Shown here: positions 1 to 7,579 of the stretch, one piece after another | How the letters are laid out: the number at the start of each line of letters is the position of its first letter | Numbering within the stretch: position 1 is the stretch's first letter | Assembly (NCBI GenBank): GCA_001798185.1 | Contig: MGRM01000026.1 | Coordinates: 1 to 48,121, forward strand | DNA from: Deltaproteobacteria bacterium RIFCSPHIGHO2_02_FULL_44_16 | GTDB taxonomy: Bacteria > UBA10199 > 2-02-FULL-44-16 | Length of the DNA stretch: 48,121 nucleotides | Direction of reading: 5' to 3' | Made by a program: the position numbers and the translations under genes | The notes under the pieces: model-generated | Told to the model about the DNA's origin: nothing | The model's input: only the letters and a program-made list of their open reading frames with translations | Database searches by the model: none

Positions 1-46
1 CGTCGACCAAAAAACAAGGGAGTTTGAGACGATAATCTAACAAAAG

Positions 47-83
47 TGTTACCTATGTGCTTTTAAAAATCTGTTACCTATGT
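47..83. repeat. Tandem TGTTACCTATGT repeats at left edge
   Basis: The 12-mer TGTTACCTATGT occurs twice, at 47-58 and 72-83, with a 25-bp period. Short spaced direct repeats like this are found at the ends of some IS21/IS481-type insertion sequences. No transposase is visible in the window, so the rest of such an element would lie to the left or be lost. The assignment to an IS end is an inference with low confidence. Confidence 0.3.
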
Positions 84-96
84 CCTTGGTTGCACA

Positions 97-132
97 TTGT
101 TCAAAATGTGAAAAGTCAAGACTTGACCCCAT
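97..132. repeat. Half copy of the GTCAAGACTTGAC repeat
   Basis: This stretch contains AAAAGTCAAGACTTGACCCC (111-130) preceded by TTGTTCAAAA. It closely matches the right arm of the hairpin element at 1351-1432, so two members of the same repeat family bracket the flavoprotein gene. The core GTCAAGACTTGAC is itself a near palindrome. It is probably a REP/MITE-type sequence. Confidence 0.6.
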
Positions 133-152
133 GAGTGAGACCCCATGATTGA

Positions 153-1334
153 TTAAACATTCTGGCCAGCGGCAAAACCGGACGACCAGGCCCACTGAAA
201 ATTGTAGCCGCCAAGCCAGCCTGTGACATCGACCACTTCCCCAATAAAAGAGAGACCTGGAACTTTTTTTGATTCCATGGTCTTTGAAGAAAGCTCGTTT
301 GTATCCACACCGCCACGCGTTACCTCTGCTTTCGAATAACCAACTGTCGACGTCGGAAAAATTTTCCATGCTTTGAGCTGCTGCGCACAATCATCCAGGG
401 CTCGATTCGAAGCACTGGCTAAAATCGTCATTTTTGGAAAATACTGTTCACAAAAGATTTCGCAAAAATGTTGTGGAAAAAATTCACGGAGAAGACTTTT
501 TATCTCTGCATTTGGTCGTGCCTCCCTTTTTTCATACAACCATTTCTTAGCATCAATCTCTGGCAAGAGATCCATCGTCACTGCATCTCCCGAGTTCCAG
601 TAAAGTGAGCCTTGTAGCGCAGCCGGGCCACTGAGTCCCACATGTGTAAACAGAATATTTTCGCGAAATGATGCGTGATCACAGGAGAGAGAAACATCCA
701 GAGAGATCCCCGCCAACGCAGAAAAAGGCTTCCAGGCTTCTGAAGTAACACGAAAACCATCGAGAGCTGGAGAAAGAGATGTAACACGAAGTCCAAACTG
801 TTTTGCCATGCGATAGCCAAAATCCGTGGCACCGATTTTAGGAATCGACAATCCACCGGTAGCAATCACAACACTTGCCACAGCATAGATTCCTTGACTT
901 GTTTCCATGACGAAGCCGGCATGATCTTTTTTGAGAGATTTTACAAAAGTCCCCAACTGAAACGTGACTCCAGCTTCACAACATTCATTGACAAGCATCG
1001 AGACAATCTGTTTGGCGGAGATGTCACAGAAAAGCTGACCCAGCTTCTTTTCGTGATAGGAAATGCGGTGTTTTTCAACGAGCGCTATAAAATCTTGTGC
1101 TGTAAATTGTGAGAGTGCTGATTTACAAAAATGGGGGTTTTCAGAGACGTAATTTTCAGATGCAGCATTGATATTCGTAAAATTACATCGACCGCCACCT
1201 GAAATGAGAATTTTTGCGCCGATCTCTTGAGCATGATCAAGAAGCAGAACATTTCGTCCACACTTCCCCGCCTCAATCGCACACATGAGACCTGCAGCCC
1301 CTGCTCCAACAATGAGCACATCAATTTTTTTCAT
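153..1334 (-). CDS. HI0933/YhiN-family FAD-dependent oxidoreductase
   Basis: The 393-aa protein starts with a Rossmann dinucleotide-binding motif (VGAGAAGLMCAIEAG, about residues 9-23). Next comes the family hallmark KILISGGGRCNFTN near residue 40, and near the C-terminus TRGGV and GEVVDVTGWLGGYNFQWAWS. These are the signatures of the HI0933-like (YhiN) flavoproteins, which bind FAD and are thought to be NAD(P)/FAD-dependent oxidoreductases. Their physiological substrate is not established. The length is normal for the family. No signal peptide is visible, so it should be cytoplasmic. The ATG has no clear Shine-Dalgarno sequence, and its leader contains a repeat hairpin (1351-1432). It is probably a single-gene unit downstream of the FKBP gene. 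Confidence 0.9.
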   Translation of the reverse strand: MKKIDVLIVGAGAAGLMCAIEAGKCGRNVLLLDHAQEIGAKILISGGGRCNFTNINAASENYVSENPHFCKSALSQFTAQDFIALVEKHRISYHEKKLGQLFCDISAKQIVSMLVNECCEAGVTFQLGTFVKSLKKDHAGFVMETSQGIYAVASVVIATGGLSIPKIGATDFGYRMAKQFGLRVTSLSPALDGFRVTSEAWKPFSALAGISLDVSLSCDHASFRENILFTHVGLSGPAALQGSLYWNSGDAVTMDLLPEIDAKKWLYEKREARPNAEIKSLLREFFPQHFCEIFCEQYFPKMTILASASNRALDDCAQQLKAWKIFPTSTVGYSKAEVTRGGVDTNELSSKTMESKKVPGLSFIGEVVDVTGWLGGYNFQWAWSSGFAAGQNV

Positions 1335-1350
1335 TGGGCGGCCACATCAA

Positions 1351-1432
1351 GGGGTCAAGTCTTGACTTTTTACTTTTCGATTGAGTCGCTCAACAATTTT
1401 GTTCAAAAAGTAAAAAGTCAAGACTTGACCCC
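1351..1432. repeat. Hairpin repeat with 27-bp perfect inverted arms
   Basis: The arms 1351-1377 and 1406-1432 are perfect inverted copies containing GGGGTCAAGTCTTGAC. The 28-nt loop contains a second small hairpin (TTGAG-TCG-CTCAA, 1381-1393). It lies between the FKBP stop and the flavoprotein start on the minus strand. The right arm is repeated at 111-130. It is most likely a non-coding REP/MITE element; no T-run follows, so it is not an obvious terminator. Confidence 0.75.
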
Positions 1433-1455
1433 ATCCACAGGATGACAAAGAGAAA

Positions 1456-1869
1456 TTACTTTACGCTGAGAAGTTCGACATCAAAAATAAGATTCGCATT
1501 CGGAGGAATGGCCCCGCCTGCACCACGTTCACCATAACCAAGCTTTGAAGGAATATAGAGAGTTCGCTTCCCACCGATCATCATCCCCGCAACTCCTTCG
1601 TCCCAACCTTGAATGACTTGACCGACCCCTAAAACGAAATCAAAGGGAGCGCCATGATCTACGGAGCTATCAAACTTCTTCCCCTTCTTGCCATTCTCAT
1701 CCAGCCAACCCGTGTAATGGACGACCACTTTCTTCCCTTTTGCTGCTGCTGTCCCTGTTCCTGCCTTTTGATCCTCGTACTTCAATCCCGTTGCTGTTGT
1801 TACCATTTTTCCTCCTGCAAATGCTAAAAGTGGAATAAAAAGAGCTCCTGCAATAAGAATACGCTTCAT
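1456..1869 (-). CDS. FKBP-type peptidyl-prolyl cis-trans isomerase, secreted
   Basis: The 137-aa protein has an N-terminal signal peptide (MKRILIAGALFIPLLAFAGG, cleavage after about residue 18) followed by a single FKBP domain. Visible FKBP motifs are VVHYTGWL, FDFVLGVGQVIQGWDEGVAGM with its V-I-W core, LGYGERGAGGAIPPNANL and the closing strand FDVELL. These line the proline-binding pocket of active FKBPs. It should catalyse prolyl isomerisation during protein folding in the periplasm. It is a minimal FKBP with no FkpA-type dimerisation domain. The ATG is preceded by a strong AAAGGAGG site. A divergent cold-shock gene lies upstream, and the two promoters appear to share about 70 bp. Confidence 0.93.
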   Translation of the reverse strand: MKRILIAGALFIPLLAFAGGKMVTTATGLKYEDQKAGTGTAAAKGKKVVVHYTGWLDENGKKGKKFDSSVDHGAPFDFVLGVGQVIQGWDEGVAGMMIGGKRTLYIPSKLGYGERGAGGAIPPNANLIFDVELLSVK

Positions 1870-1902
1870 ACCGCCTCCTTTTTGGTGAAAATGACCAAAA
1901 CG

Positions 1903-1931
1903 CTTTTAGCAGGTTGCTCAAGGAAGTTCAA
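1903..1931 (-). promoter_or_regulatory. Putative sigma70 promoter of the FKBP gene
   Basis: Reading the minus strand, TTGAAC (complement of 1926-1931) is separated by 17 bp from TAAAAG (complement of 1903-1908), about 35 bp upstream of the FKBP ATG. Both boxes are near consensus with ideal spacing. This is prediction only. Confidence 0.4.
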
Positions 1932-1941
1932 ATAAAAACAC

Positions 1942-1969
1942 TTGCTTTTTTCAGGGGATAGACTACATA
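1942..1969 (+). promoter_or_regulatory. Putative promoter of the cold-shock gene
   Basis: TTGCTT (1942-1947) is followed after 16 bp by TACATA (1964-1969). Use of this promoter would give a leader of about 100 nt, which is long, as in many cold-shock mRNAs. This is prediction only. Confidence 0.35.
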
Positions 1970-1986
1970 CGCCTCGAATTATTAAC

Positions 1987-2059
1987 GCTTGTAGTTTGTA
2001 TCTGAATTCGAACAGGTGAAGTCATCACAGTAGAAATCGTTACACCAAAGACTACAAGC
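1987..2059 (+). promoter_or_regulatory. Long-range stem in the cold-shock 5' leader
   Basis: GCTTGTAGT (1987-1995) and ACTACAAGC (2051-2059) are perfect 9-bp complements bracketing about 55 nt of leader. The stem ends just upstream of the AAGGAGGA ribosome binding site (about 2066-2073). It could set leader structure in a temperature-dependent way, but this has not been folded. Confidence 0.45.
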
Positions 2060-2077
2060 ACATTTAAGGAGGACAGT

Positions 2078-2287
2078 ATGTCCAAGAAGAAAGGAACCGT
2101 AAAGTGGTTCAACAACAGTAAGGGTTTCGGTTTTATTACCCCAGATGATGGCGAAAAGGATCTTTTCGTCCACCACACCAGCATTTTAGCGGAAGGGTAC
2201 AAATCCTTAGCTGAAGGCCAAAGAGTTGAATTCAACGTTGGCCGCGGTCCTAAAGGCGAAAACGCCACAGATGTTGTGGTTATCTAA
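2078..2287 (+). CDS. CspA-family cold-shock protein
   Basis: This 69-aa protein is a single cold-shock domain. It has the usual opening [15 protein letters not shown], the RNP1 motif KGFGFI and the RNP2-like LFVHH, and it ends in the normal position with no extension. Such proteins are OB-fold RNA/ssDNA chaperones that unwind mRNA structure in the cytoplasm. A strong AAGGAGGA ribosome binding site precedes the ATG. The gene has a long leader with a predicted stem and is followed at once by an intrinsic terminator and then typA. Whether it is cold-inducible or constitutive cannot be told from the protein. Confidence 0.96.
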   Translation: MSKKKGTVKWFNNSKGFGFITPDDGEKDLFVHHTSILAEGYKSLAEGQRVEFNVGRGPKGENATDVVVI

Positions 2288-2311
2288 CTTTTGAAACCAG
2301 CATTCTGAAAG

Positions 2312-2345
2312 AAAAACCGTCAGGGCAAAACCCTGGCGGTTTTTT
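2312..2345 (+). terminator. Intrinsic terminator between csp and typA
   Basis: The stem AAAAACCGTCAGGG / CCCTGGCGGTTTTT encloses a CAAAA loop and ends in a T-run. One G-T type mismatch lies in the stem. The T-run stops only 9 nt before the typA ATG, so it either ends the csp transcript or controls read-through into typA. Confidence 0.85.
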
Positions 2346-2354
2346 ATTCCTCTT

Positions 2355-4160
2355 ATGAAAAAAGCTCGAAACGAAAAAATTCGCAATATCGCCATTATTG
2401 CCCATGTCGATCATGGCAAAACGACTCTCGTCGATTTTATGTTGCGACAAAGTGGCACCTTTCGCACAAATCAAACCGTCAATGAACGCGTCATGGACAG
2501 CATGGATTTAGAGCGTGAGCGCGGTATTACCATTGCTTCCAAGAATTGCTCGGTGCAATGGAAAGGCGTAAAAATTAATATTATCGATACTCCGGGCCAT
2601 TCTGATTTTGGAGGTGAAGTCGAACGTGGCCTCAAAATGGTGGATGGAGCAATTCTGCTTGTCGATGCTTCCGAAGGTCCCCTTCCCCAAACACGTTTTG
2701 TCCTTAAAAAAGCTCTGGAAGAGCATCTGAAAATCATTGTGGTCATCAATAAAATTGACCGCAAAGATGCACGTCCACAAGAAGTGCTCGATGAAATTTA
2801 TAGTCTCTTTATTGATCTCGATGCGAATGATCATCAAATCGAGTTTCCGATTCTGTATGCCATCGGGCGCGATGGCATTGCGCAAAAAACGCTCGAGGAT
2901 CGTGGCGAAAATTTAGAACTTCTTTTTGATACGATTGTCAGTGAAATTCCACCACCAAGCTATGATTCCGATGAACCCTTTCAAATGCTCGTCACGAATC
3001 TCTCTTACTCAGACTACCTCGGTCGTTTAGCCATTGGCCGCATCATGAATGGAAGAGTCGTTAAAAACGATCAACTCGCTTGTCTTGGAAGCGATGGAGC
3101 GCCTCGACGATTGAAAGTTTCGAGTCTTCAAACGTATGAAGGGATTCGTGTTCAAGAAGTCGATGCTGTTGAACCAGGCGACATTCTGATTCTTTCAGGT
3201 ATAGAGCAGGTGGAAATTGGAGATACGATTTGCACGATTGAAACACCAAAAACCTTAAAGCGCATTGTGGTTGATGAACCGACCGTCTCCATGAAATTTA
3301 TGATCAACACTTCTCCTCTTGCTGGTCTTGAGGGGAAAATTGTTCAATCCCGAAAAATTCGCGAACGCCTTCTCAAGGAAACACTTCATAATGTTGCGCT
3401 TCGTGTTGAAGATGCGGCAACGAGTGACAGCTTTATCGTTAAAGGTCGCGGCGAGTTTCAAATGGCCATTCTCATTGAAACGATGCGACGAGAAGGATTT
3501 GAACTGAGCGTTGGCCGTCCCGAAGTTATCCTCAAAGAAAAAGATGGCAAACAACTTGAACCCATCGAGCATCTCTTTATCGATATTCAGGAAGAAGATA
3601 CGGGAATTATCACCGAAAAAATTTCTCGTCGCCTTGGGCGTATGCTCAACATGGTGAACCATGGCACCGGACGTGTCAGGCTTGAATTTTCAATTCCTTC
3701 ACGTGGTCTTATTGGATATCGAAATGAATTTTTGACCGACACCAAAGGTACAGGATTGATGAATTCCTATATTGAAGGTTACGAACCGTATCGCGGTGAA
3801 ATCAAGAGTCGTGTTTTGGGATCGCTTGTTTGTGATCGTGCTGGCAAAACCGTTCCTTACGCTCTTTTTCATTTAGAACCACGAGGGATTCTTTTTGTAG
3901 AATCAGGAATGCCTGTTTATGAAGGGATGATTGTAGGAGAGCACAATCGTCAGCAGGACTTGAATGTGAATGCATGCAAAGAGAAAAAGCTGACGAATAT
4001 GCGTGCAGCAGGTCGAGATGAAAATATTCTTTTAAGTCCAGTCACTCCCATCACTCTCGAGCGAGCCATCACGTTTATTCGCGATGATGAACAGGTTGAA
4101 GTCACTCCTCAAAGCATTCGCTTAAGAAAAAATATTCTTTTGCAACAACAGCGTAAATAA
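2355..4160 (+). CDS. typA: TypA/BipA ribosome-associated GTPase
   Basis: The 601-aa protein is a full-length translational GTPase. It has G1 AHVDHGKT (residues 16-23), the effector RGITI, G3 DTPGHSDF and G4 NKID. The EF-G-like domains follow, then the BipA-specific C-terminal region containing [19 protein letters not shown]. Family members bind the 70S ribosome and help 50S assembly and growth at low temperature or under stress. The ATG has no Shine-Dalgarno sequence and lies 9 nt after the T-run of the csp terminator, which is odd for a gene of this kind. No other in-frame Met lies before the G1 motif, so this start is favoured. Neighbouring the cold-shock gene fits a shared cold response, but that is inference. 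Confidence 0.96.
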   Translation: MKKARNEKIRNIAIIAHVDHGKTTLVDFMLRQSGTFRTNQTVNERVMDSMDLERERGITIASKNCSVQWKGVKINIIDTPGHSDFGGEVERGLKMVDGAILLVDASEGPLPQTRFVLKKALEEHLKIIVVINKIDRKDARPQEVLDEIYSLFIDLDANDHQIEFPILYAIGRDGIAQKTLEDRGENLELLFDTIVSEIPPPSYDSDEPFQMLVTNLSYSDYLGRLAIGRIMNGRVVKNDQLACLGSDGAPRRLKVSSLQTYEGIRVQEVDAVEPGDILILSGIEQVEIGDTICTIETPKTLKRIVVDEPTVSMKFMINTSPLAGLEGKIVQSRKIRERLLKETLHNVALRVEDAATSDSFIVKGRGEFQMAILIETMRREGFELSVGRPEVILKEKDGKQLEPIEHLFIDIQEEDTGIITEKISRRLGRMLNMVNHGTGRVRLEFSIPSRGLIGYRNEFLTDTKGTGLMNSYIEGYEPYRGEIKSRVLGSLVCDRAGKTVPYALFHLEPRGILFVESGMPVYEGMIVGEHNRQQDLNVNACKEKKLTNMRAAGRDENILLSPVTPITLERAITFIRDDEQVEVTPQSIRLRKNILLQQQRK

Positions 4161-4228
4161 TTTTGATATTTTTTCATCTTTGCACTATGTAAAGAGAGAA
4201 AAAACAACAAGGAGATCAAATTAAAATC

Positions 4229-5284
4229 ATGAAAGACGTCATCACCCAAGAACGCGCTTTCTTTTTTCTTCTTCTTTTCCTGTTCGTCATTGGTATTTTG
4301 ATTATTTCTCCCTTTTTAGAAGCTATTCTTTTAAGCATCGTTTTTGCTGTGCTTTTTTATCCTCTTCATGAAAAATATCTGCAATGGACATCGGGAAGAA
4401 AGAATATTGCCTCCCTTCTTTCCACTGCTTCCTTTCTGATTATACTTATTATCCCCATCTCCATTTTACTGCACTTAACGGCCGTCCAGCTTTCCCATAT
4501 CCTTGTAACTCAAACGCAAACACAGGAACCAAGTTTATCTGAATCCGTTTTTTATTTTCAGAAAAAGATGATCGTCGGCGCAAAAAAAATTGAATCCCTT
4601 TTAGGAATGCAATTTAATTTGGTTCCTCTTATTAAAGAAAGAACACACCAACTTACCCAAGTTTTTGCAAAACACATTCTGGCAATCATATCTGGGATGG
4701 CAAATGTGGCCTTAGATTTTTTTGTGATGATGATGCTTTTATTTTATTTTTTTCGACAAGGACCTGAGTTTTTGAGCAAGGGAATCCATCTCTCTCCTCT
4801 GAAGGATCGATATGGGAAAAAATTAACAGATGAAATCAAAATCACTATTAAAGGAGTTTTTTATGGAAGTTTTTTCGTCGGTTTTCTTCAAGCAACCTTC
4901 GCCAGCATTGGGTATTATTTCGCTCACGTGGAAAATTATTTATTTTGGGGAATTATTACCTTTATTGCTTCCTTTCTTCCCACCATTGGCACTGCCCTTG
5001 TCATTATTCCCTTAAGCTTCGCTCTTCTTTTTCAAGGACATGTCAAACATGCCATTTTTCTCATTGCTTATGGAACGTTGATTGTTGCAACCCTTGATAA
5101 TTTACTCAGACCATTTCTCATTCATAGTCATGTGCATCCGGTTATTCTTTTGCTTGGCATTGTCGGAGGCATTACGCTTTTTGGTCCTCTTGGGTTACTT
5201 TTAGGACCCATAATTATGGCAACTCTTATTGCCGCTCTTCGTATCTACGCTCATGATTTCTCTGGGGTGGTTTCCACATCATGA
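4229..5284 (+). CDS. AI-2E family transporter (first copy)
   Basis: The 351-aa membrane protein belongs to the AI-2E (PerM/YdiK/TqsA) family. About seven or eight hydrophobic segments are visible, two or three at the N-terminus and the rest after residue 150. The family C-terminal signature FGPLGLLLGPI follows LLRPFLI. Members export small molecules or ions; TqsA affects autoinducer-2 export, and others act as Na+/H+ antiporters. The substrate here cannot be deduced. The AAGGAG ribosome binding site is about 13 nt upstream of the ATG. A second copy lies at 41010. Its 3' end overlaps the convergent minus-strand gene by 34-59 bp. Confidence 0.88.
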   Translation: MKDVITQERAFFFLLLFLFVIGILIISPFLEAILLSIVFAVLFYPLHEKYLQWTSGRKNIASLLSTASFLIILIIPISILLHLTAVQLSHILVTQTQTQEPSLSESVFYFQKKMIVGAKKIESLLGMQFNLVPLIKERTHQLTQVFAKHILAIISGMANVALDFFVMMMLLFYFFRQGPEFLSKGIHLSPLKDRYGKKLTDEIKITIKGVFYGSFFVGFLQATFASIGYYFAHVENYLFWGIITFIASFLPTIGTALVIIPLSFALLFQGHVKHAIFLIAYGTLIVATLDNLLRPFLIHSHVHPVILLLGIVGGITLFGPLGLLLGPIIMATLIAALRIYAHDFSGVVSTS

Positions 5285-5564
5285 CCGAAGAAAGAATAAG
5301 ATTGATAAAAGTCTCTAACATCATCAGCTTCAAATAAGGTTTCTTTTTTGAAACTTTCATTTCTTTTTTTTGCCTCGCTCTGCTGGTGATTAAAAACGTG
5401 GACAACGCTGTCCCAACAGTGCTTGTCCATGGATGTTCTTGAACCAAGCCGTTCACATTCAAAGCACTTCGGAAGTATGAAGCCAAAACATGAAAATCTT
5501 GTTTTAGCTGCGCTTTACTGGCCTCACATTGGTGCATCAAAGTTTTTTGATTTGTTTTGTGCAT
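5226..5564 (-). CDS. Small YqjK-position protein with probable frameshift
   Basis: This is the last gene of the DUF883/holin-like cluster. The intact frame gives a protein of about 112 aa whose N-terminal half (HQCEASKAQLKQDF, then EHPWTSTVGTALSTFLI) resembles the short helical and membrane segments of YqjD/YqjK proteins. After a run of eight A residues (complement of 5364-5371) the frame becomes unconvincing. The -1 frame instead encodes a plausible acidic tail (RNESFKKETLFEADDVRDF...TPEKS) ending at 5251. A single-base indel, slippage, or a sequencing error could explain this. An internal ATG at 5537 forms a TGATG overlap with the upstream stop and may be the real start. It overlaps the convergent AI-2E gene. 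Function unknown. Confidence 0.5.
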   Translation of the reverse strand: MHKTNQKTLMHQCEASKAQLKQDFHVLASYFRSALNVNGLVQEHPWTSTVGTALSTFLITSRARQKKEMKVSKKKPYLKLMMLETFINLILSSVMMWKPPQRNHERRYEERQ

Positions 5565-5944
5565 TTTAATTTCCGCGTCCAAAAAAAATACCTAAAAAGA
5601 AAACTACCGAATGTTAACCAAAAAAGACCGGAAAGAAATGAAGCAAGCCAAACCTGAATATTAAAAAATGAAACAAGACCAAAAACGATTCCATATGAAA
5701 GAAACATGACACCCATTAAAAGAGTAACCAGAGAAGAGATAGCAACAAGTACCGAAAGAAGAGATTGAAAAATAAAACTCTTAAAAGAAAACTTTGCGAG
5801 ATCTACACGTGCTCGGAGATAATCTAAAACATGAAGAGCAACCTCGCGTAGCTGTTCTAGAATCTGGGATGCTTCCGCTATATTCTCCTCTGTTTTTCTT
5901 TGATGCGAGGATGACGCAGGAGAAGACGTGTCCTCAGATTTCAT
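5537..5944 (-). CDS. Phage-holin-superfamily (YqjE-like) membrane protein
   Basis: The 135-aa protein has a polar Ser-rich N-terminus (to about residue 40), an amphipathic stretch with LDYLRARVDLAKF, and two hydrophobic segments (about residues 58-85 and 92-118). A Lys-rich C-terminus follows. The order and size fit the phage-holin III / YqjE family found next to DUF883 genes. Such proteins are inner-membrane proteins of stationary or osmotic stress operons, with no established biochemical role. Its ATG overlaps the stop of the DUF883 gene (ATGA, 5941-5944), so translation is probably coupled. The holin label reflects the protein family, not a lytic role. Confidence 0.7.
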   Translation of the reverse strand: MKSEDTSSPASSSHQRKTEENIAEASQILEQLREVALHVLDYLRARVDLAKFSFKSFIFQSLLSVLVAISSLVTLLMGVMFLSYGIVFGLVSFFNIQVWLASFLSGLFWLTFGSFLFRYFFWTRKLKCTKQIKKL

Positions 5945-6273
5945 CTACGTCTCCACAATGCTCCTAAGACGAGACCAATTCCCGCAGCAATAAGGAGTGA
6001 CTTCACCGGGTTTTCTCGGATGTGGCCCTCCATGTTTTTTTCCAATCTTCGCGCACCTTGAATTCCTTCACGATAATATCCTTTTGCATTCTCACCCAAA
6101 AATTCCATGGTTTCACTTGCGAGTTCTTTTGTTATTTTTCCCATCTCCTGCACATTGTGACCAATAGCAGCAGCCTTTTCCCGTAGATCCGTACTGTGTT
6201 GTGAAAAATCTGATCCTCTGAACTGCTGAGCCTTGTCTTGAGTCTTATCTGATGTTTTTTCTTGTTGTCCCAT
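5941..6273 (-). CDS. DUF883 (ElaB/YqjD/YgaM) family protein
   Basis: The protein is 110 aa from the chosen ATG at 6273. A longer reading to 6315 exists, but only 6273 has an AAGGAGG site at good spacing. It has a polar N-terminus with many Gln and Lys, a long predicted amphipathic helix (about residues 25-85), then the hallmark ENPVKSLLIAAGIGLVLGAL and a terminal WRRR. The C-terminal glycine-rich helix anchors the protein in the inner membrane. E. coli relatives YqjD and ElaB bind ribosomes in stationary phase under RpoS control. The gene is the first of a coupled trio and follows a DUF1328 gene. Confidence 0.85.
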   Translation of the reverse strand: MGQQEKTSDKTQDKAQQFRGSDFSQHSTDLREKAAAIGHNVQEMGKITKELASETMEFLGENAKGYYREGIQGARRLEKNMEGHIRENPVKSLLIAAGIGLVLGALWRRR

Positions 6274-6376
6274 AAGAGACCTCCTTGAAAGGAAAAAGTG
6301 AAATTCGTATTTCAATAACTAATCCTGATTTCGATTACAGTCAAGCATTCCACAACATATTATACCCTTCCCTCTT

Positions 6377-6547
6377 TCAAAACAGTGGCTTACGCCATGA
6401 GGGAATAAACAATGAAAGAATAAAAAGTATCAGAAAAATAAAGAAAAGAATTTTTGCGATACCCATGGCACTTGCTGCGATACCGGTAAAACCAAAGACA
6501 GCGGCAATGATCGCAATGACAAAAAAGATAACGGCCCATGATAACAT
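6377..6547 (-). CDS. DUF1328 small membrane protein (YtjA-like)
   Basis: This 56-aa ORF starts [20 protein letters not shown] and continues with [19 protein letters not shown] before ending SWRKPLF. The two hydrophobic segments with the central FTGIA turn are typical of the DUF1328/YtjA family of tiny inner-membrane proteins. These proteins commonly occur with stress-related DUF883 genes. It is preceded by an excellent AAAGGAGGTGATC ribosome binding site. No enzymatic motif is present. It probably heads the envelope-stress cluster running to 5226. Confidence 0.88.
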   Translation of the reverse strand: MLSWAVIFFVIAIIAAVFGFTGIAASAMGIAKILFFIFLILFILSLFIPSWRKPLF

Positions 6548-6652
6548 AATGGATCACCTCCTTTGATTGTTACAAACCAAACACTCTATTTTCAGAAAAA
6601 TTACAAGCTGAAAAAATAAAACGTTTTTCAAAAATCAACAATATGAACGACT

Positions 6653-6805
6653 TAGGGCGTGTCCTCATTTTGAGCGTAACTATTTGAAACAAAAGAAATC
6701 TCGACTATTTGTCATCCCCGCATGCTTAAAGCGGGGATCTCCTTCAAACACTGGAGATTCCCGCCTTCGCGGGAATGACATTTTACCAAATGAGGACACG
6801 CCCTA
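6653..6805. mobile_element. MITE-like element with 18-bp perfect terminal inverted repeats
   Basis: TAGGGCGTGTCCTCATTT (6653-6670) and its exact reverse complement (6788-6805) bound a 153-bp element with no coding capacity. Ends of this GGGCGTGTCC type and a TA-containing boundary resemble IS5-group elements, so it is probably a non-autonomous derivative. A REP pair (6711-6779) is nested inside it. It fills most of the 345-bp gap between the DUF1328 and transglycosylase genes. Confidence 0.6.
6711..6779. repeat. REP pair, copy 1
   Basis: GTCATCCCCGC...GCGGGGAT is joined head-to-head to ATTCCCGCCTTCGCGGGAATGAC. Each half is a hairpin and the outer ends are inverted GTCAT. Five more copies occur in the window (12378, 21584, 22798, 28249 and 32898). 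Confidence 0.85.
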
Positions 6806-6892
6806 GAAAATAAAAAAAATAATTTTTTATTTTCGTTCGTTGAGACAAGATATTGAAGTTTTTTACAGAAAAGGGAAGTAGATTGCTGTATT

Positions 6893-7465
6893 TCAATCAA
6901 TTTGAGTCTGTGAGTTGAGTTGCATATAGGTTTCAAGAACTTTCTTTTGATACCCGCCGTAAGGGACACCACGTTTTCCATAATTTTTTGCAACTGATGT
7001 AGGACCGCGATTATACGCCATTAAGGCTTTGCTCAAATCTCCATGAAATCGTGTCAGCAATTCGGTCAGATAATGAACTCCGACATGAATGTTAAAGGAG
7101 ATATTATGTTGAAGCTCTTTTTCTCTGCTGGGATCAATACCGAGTTCATCGGCGATATCTTCCACCACAATCGATTTTACCTGCATAAGCCCCATCGCTC
7201 CACGATGCGAACGAGCAGATGTGCGAAAATGACTTTCCACTTTCATCATCGCCAGGATTAAAACTGGATCAATATCGTAGTCTTGTGAAAGCTGAAAAAC
7301 CGTCTCCGCAATTTCATTGCGCGTCATTTGATCTAAGAAAATAGCTTCTTCGTGGAGAATAGAATCTATTTTCCACTGAAGACTTTGCTTTTGAAGTGCA
7401 ACTCCAAATGCAATGCCAAGGGCGCACAACCAAATAAAGGAGGTATAGGTAAAGAGACGTTTCAT
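6893..7465 (-). CDS. Lytic murein transglycosylase, SLT domain
   Basis: The 190-aa protein has an N-terminal hydrophobic segment (about residues 7-24) that acts as a signal anchor or signal peptide. An SLT/Slt70-type catalytic domain follows. Catalytic Glu77 lies in MKVESHF, and the other family motifs are GAMGLMQVK, NIHVGVHYL and ALMAYNRGP. It cleaves the MurNAc-GlcNAc bond of peptidoglycan with formation of 1,6-anhydroMurNAc. It is short and has no LysM or SPOR domain. The strong AGGAGG ribosome binding site overlaps the last bases before the ATG by normal spacing. It stands alone between the MITE and the DedA gene. Confidence 0.9.
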   Translation of the reverse strand: MKRLFTYTSFIWLCALGIAFGVALQKQSLQWKIDSILHEEAIFLDQMTRNEIAETVFQLSQDYDIDPVLILAMMKVESHFRTSARSHRGAMGLMQVKSIVVEDIADELGIDPSREKELQHNISFNIHVGVHYLTELLTRFHGDLSKALMAYNRGPTSVAKNYGKRGVPYGGYQKKVLETYMQLNSQTQID

Positions 7466-7579
7466 ACCTCCTCACCAAAGCAATTTTCATACCCTTTGTA
7501 GGCACAATATAACCCATTAATATATATAAGTTTTTTTCTACCCAGGCTTTTGTTCTTGGGGAGAGCGTCCCCCAGACAT

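Noticed and set aside
5537-5944. Holin-like gene as evidence of a prophage
   Set aside because: Its neighbours are DUF883 and DUF1328 stress genes and no phage genes are present.
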